Below are positions 62,236 through 64,000 of a DNA stretch of 64,000 nucleotides, piece after piece (the first letter of the stretch is position 1; each line of letters starts with the position of its first letter). The notes beneath the pieces are model-generated. The model did no database searches and was not told the origin of the DNA. It was given only the letters and a program-made list of their open reading frames with translations. Origin of the DNA: Mesobacillus jeotgali (GTDB lineage: Bacteria > Bacillota > Bacilli > Bacillales > Cytobacillaceae); assembly GCF_002874535.1 (NCBI RefSeq), contig NZ_CP025025.1, positions 3,433,312-3,497,311 of the forward strand. Direction: 5' to 3'. The translations under genes were made by a program, and so were the position numbers.

Positions 62236-62486
62236 TCGAAAAAATCCTACCCTATTATTAGATTTATAGTTAGTTTATTTTTCTAAAATATATTTTAAAT
62301 TATGATCAAACGTTCATAAATCAACTCGCTTCGTTGGTTGAATAAGAACAAAACCGACTTATAAAAGCCGGATCATAAGCTCGTACAGGAACTGAAGAGC
62401 CTTTATTCTGGTGCCACCAACTTGTCATTGGCACACAATATTACTATATGGATGTCAACTTGTAACAATATAAAGTCTGATACAAA

Positions 62487-62520
62487 AGGAAAAATGGCGT
62501 GAATATTTCCCACGCCATTT
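62487..62520 (-). terminator. Terminator of the sortase unit
   Basis: Minus-strand stem AAATGGCGTG/CACGCCATTT, followed by TTCC. Confidence 0.75.
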
Positions 62521-62586
62521 GCTATGCCATTTTTGCCGCATGCACCTTAAAAACAACCAGTTTATTGCCATTAACCAGCTTGCTTC

Positions 62587-63186
62587 TTATTGCTGAATGG
62601 CTGTGACGACTAATCGCTCTTCGTGATTTTTTGTGAGCGGGTTGAACCATCCTGTGCATGTAATTAATTGTAAACGTTTTTGTGAAGTAAATCCGAAAAT
62701 CTCTTCGATTGGTCCGTCATCATAAGGGTAGGATTCAATCTTTACGATTTTATAGCGCAAGGTCTTTTCACTGTCTGACAAAATTACTTCATCATCAAGA
62801 GCGACATCCTCCAGATCGAAAAACACACCTTTTCCAAGATAGTTATCGACATGCCCAGCCAAAACTGCATTCCCATTCTCCCCTGGCCTGGCGCCTTTAG
62901 TGTACCACCCAATTTCCATTACATCTTCCGGGACTTCCATTGCTCCATCCTCTTGAAGTCCAACAGGAATGATTTTTGCATCAAGCCCGATTGATGAAAT
63001 GGTTAGGTTTAATGGGACCATGCCTTTTTCTTGTGTGACCTTTTTTGCGGAAGGTTTCGAATTCGAAGCCGGTGAATTAACAACTGGTTCTGCCTGTACT
63101 TCTTCTATGTCCACAATCGGATCAGAGTTCATGGGTTGACAGCCTGCAAGAATTACAACTAATAAGAGTTTAAGATTGAAAAGCAT
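62587..63186 (-). CDS. Class F sortase, lipoprotein-like signal
   Basis: A 199-residue transpeptidase. The catalytic residues are His112 in AGHVDN, Cys177 in QLITCTGWF and Arg191 in HEERLVV, and SIGLDAKIIPVGLQEDGAME is the class F N-terminal block. The signal MLFNLKLLLVVILAGCQPMN has a lipobox-like LAGC, so it may be lipid-anchored, which is unusual for a sortase. ATG at 63186 overlaps the DUF4397 gene stop and has a weak site, suggesting coupled translation. It likely attaches the upstream-encoded protein to the wall. Confidence 0.9.
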   Translation of the reverse strand: MLFNLKLLLVVILAGCQPMNSDPIVDIEEVQAEPVVNSPASNSKPSAKKVTQEKGMVPLNLTISSIGLDAKIIPVGLQEDGAMEVPEDVMEIGWYTKGARPGENGNAVLAGHVDNYLGKGVFFDLEDVALDDEVILSDSEKTLRYKIVKIESYPYDDGPIEEIFGFTSQKRLQLITCTGWFNPLTKNHEERLVVTAIQQ

Positions 63187-63976
63187 TTTTTCTTTTATAG
63201 AAAAAGAAACTTACTGCACCGATCAGCAATACAAATGGGAGCATACTCATCATCAGACCTGTCACTCCGCCCTTACCGGTGTCAGGCATTTCTTTAGGCA
63301 TCGCTGATGTCGAAGGGTCTGCTAAGACAATGGCATCAAGTGCAGGCTCTCCGCTGGCAAGACCAACAGCAAGCACAGTATAAATCATATCTGCTTTCAG
63401 CTCAGTTCCTGGTAAAGACAGCACCACATCCTGCGTACCGGCTGCCCTAACTTCCAAATCTAATGTAGCGGGATCAACTTCCATGTAATCCGTGACACCC
63501 TTGAATGGTGCGTTCGGAAAAAGAACATCTCCACCAGTCACTGCGACATCAACGGCTGGAGCGTCAGGGGAGAAATGGCCGACTCGAACCTTTGCTTTGC
63601 CCATTTCTGTCATCATGTCATCATTCATCACTGCAACTTCAAGTGCTTCTAATTTGTTGATCGCCAGAGCGGTGTAAGCCTTCTCTGCTTCAACGGATAA
63701 TTGTGTTGTCAATACCGGCTTGCCGTCAGCTACTGTACCAGCAGCAAAAATGCTTACTTCATGGTCGCCAGCTGGCACCATCAGGTAATCTGTTACAGCC
63801 TTAAACTCTGCGTTTTCTACAACTACATCACCATTAACAGTGATATCGACTGCTGGCGCATCAGGGGAAGCATGAACGATCCGTACCTTCGCTTGGTCAT
63901 GACCATCAGCGAGCACAGAACCTCCAAAACCGGAAAACATCATCGTGAAAATCAGCAAAAACAAAAACTTCTTCAT
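63170..63976 (-). CDS. DUF4397-domain cell-wall protein with MPDTG sorting signal
   Basis: A 268-residue exported protein: signal peptide, two DUF4397 repeats (KVRIVHASPDAPAVDITVNG and KVRVGHFSPDAPAVDVAVTG), a short linker, then MPDTGKGG, a hydrophobic stretch and RKNAFQS: a wall-sorting signal with a variant MPDTG in place of LPXTG. ATG at 63976 follows AAGGAGAG; ATG at 63982 is possible. The dedicated class F sortase follows, so substrate and enzyme are made together. Confidence 0.92.
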   Translation of the reverse strand: MKKFLFLLIFTMMFSGFGGSVLADGHDQAKVRIVHASPDAPAVDITVNGDVVVENAEFKAVTDYLMVPAGDHEVSIFAAGTVADGKPVLTTQLSVEAEKAYTALAINKLEALEVAVMNDDMMTEMGKAKVRVGHFSPDAPAVDVAVTGGDVLFPNAPFKGVTDYMEVDPATLDLEVRAAGTQDVVLSLPGTELKADMIYTVLAVGLASGEPALDAIVLADPSTSAMPKEMPDTGKGGVTGLMMSMLPFVLLIGAVSFFFYKRKNAFQS

Positions 63977-64000
63977 CTCCATCTCTCCTTTGTTTAAATA

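Larger units (their letters stand above)
62163..62586. other. Intergenic region between the flavin reductase and sortase genes
   Basis: About 420 bases. It holds the reductase terminator (62200-62235) and the sortase terminator (62487-62520). No gene is seen. Confidence 0.6.

Overview
The window is a stretch of a Bacillaceae chromosome (about 43% GC by eye; strong AAGGAGG-type ribosome binding sites; T-box, SAM-I and CcpN-type control). Its gene order largely follows the yt* region of the Bacillus subtilis chromosome (thpR, cysteine-synthase paralogue, dat, dipeptidase, ytzE, rsuA, murJ-like, ytfP, ytwF, leuS, yttB ... ytzC, ytqA, mnmM, ytpB, ytpA, ytoA, asnB, metK, pckA, ytmBA, ytlACD, ytkD, dps, ytzI, yidD, ytiB, ythAB). 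No rRNA, tRNA, CRISPR array, insertion sequence or prophage gene was seen. A Mesobacillus-like or related genus is an inference, not shown.

Layout. 1-14 kb: housekeeping genes (thpR fragment, speD, dat, M20 dipeptidase, rsuA, lipid-flippase-like gene, leuS with its T-box). 14.4-19.5 kb: a NERD-domain gene, then a 3-hydroxybutyrate unit (GntP-type permease plus dehydrogenase) behind a textbook sigma-54 promoter and its enhancer-binding activator. 19.5-21.5 kb: a cueP copper lipoprotein gene with an in-frame UGA exactly where the family has a conserved cysteine, then an MFS transporter. 22.2-31.7 kb: a twelve-gene leftward operon carrying a System I (Ccm) cytochrome c maturation set followed by nrfH and nrfA, with FNR/Crp-like sites upstream. 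32-50 kb: the conserved ytzC-ytkD segment, including the SAM riboswitch of metK and the CcpN-type promoter of pckA. 50-58 kb: small conserved genes, dps, beta-carbonic anhydrase, a Zur-controlled zinc lipoprotein and a cytochrome bd-type oxidase. 58.7-60.8 kb: a second methionyl-tRNA synthetase with a T-box, broken by a frameshift. 61.5-64 kb: a flavin reductase and a class F sortase with a wall-anchored DUF4397 substrate, cut off by the window end upstream.

How the parts work together. NrfHA takes electrons from menaquinol to reduce nitrite to ammonium; its nine haems need covalent attachment, which the co-transcribed Ccm proteins can supply, and the FNR-like sites fit oxygen-limited expression. 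The sigma-54 activator, permease and dehydrogenase form one inducible hydroxybutyrate pathway. PckA and AsnB/MetK are central-metabolism genes.

Between the genes lie several repeat families: four roughly 231-234 bp MITE-like elements with terminal inverted repeats plus a 40 bp relic, three intergenic arrays of short motifs spaced 20-21 bp apart, a dispersed inverted motif set, and a 51 bp minisatellite of about ten units. The most interesting items are the possible selenoprotein CueP, the Ccm variant in a Firmicute, and the helically phased arrays.
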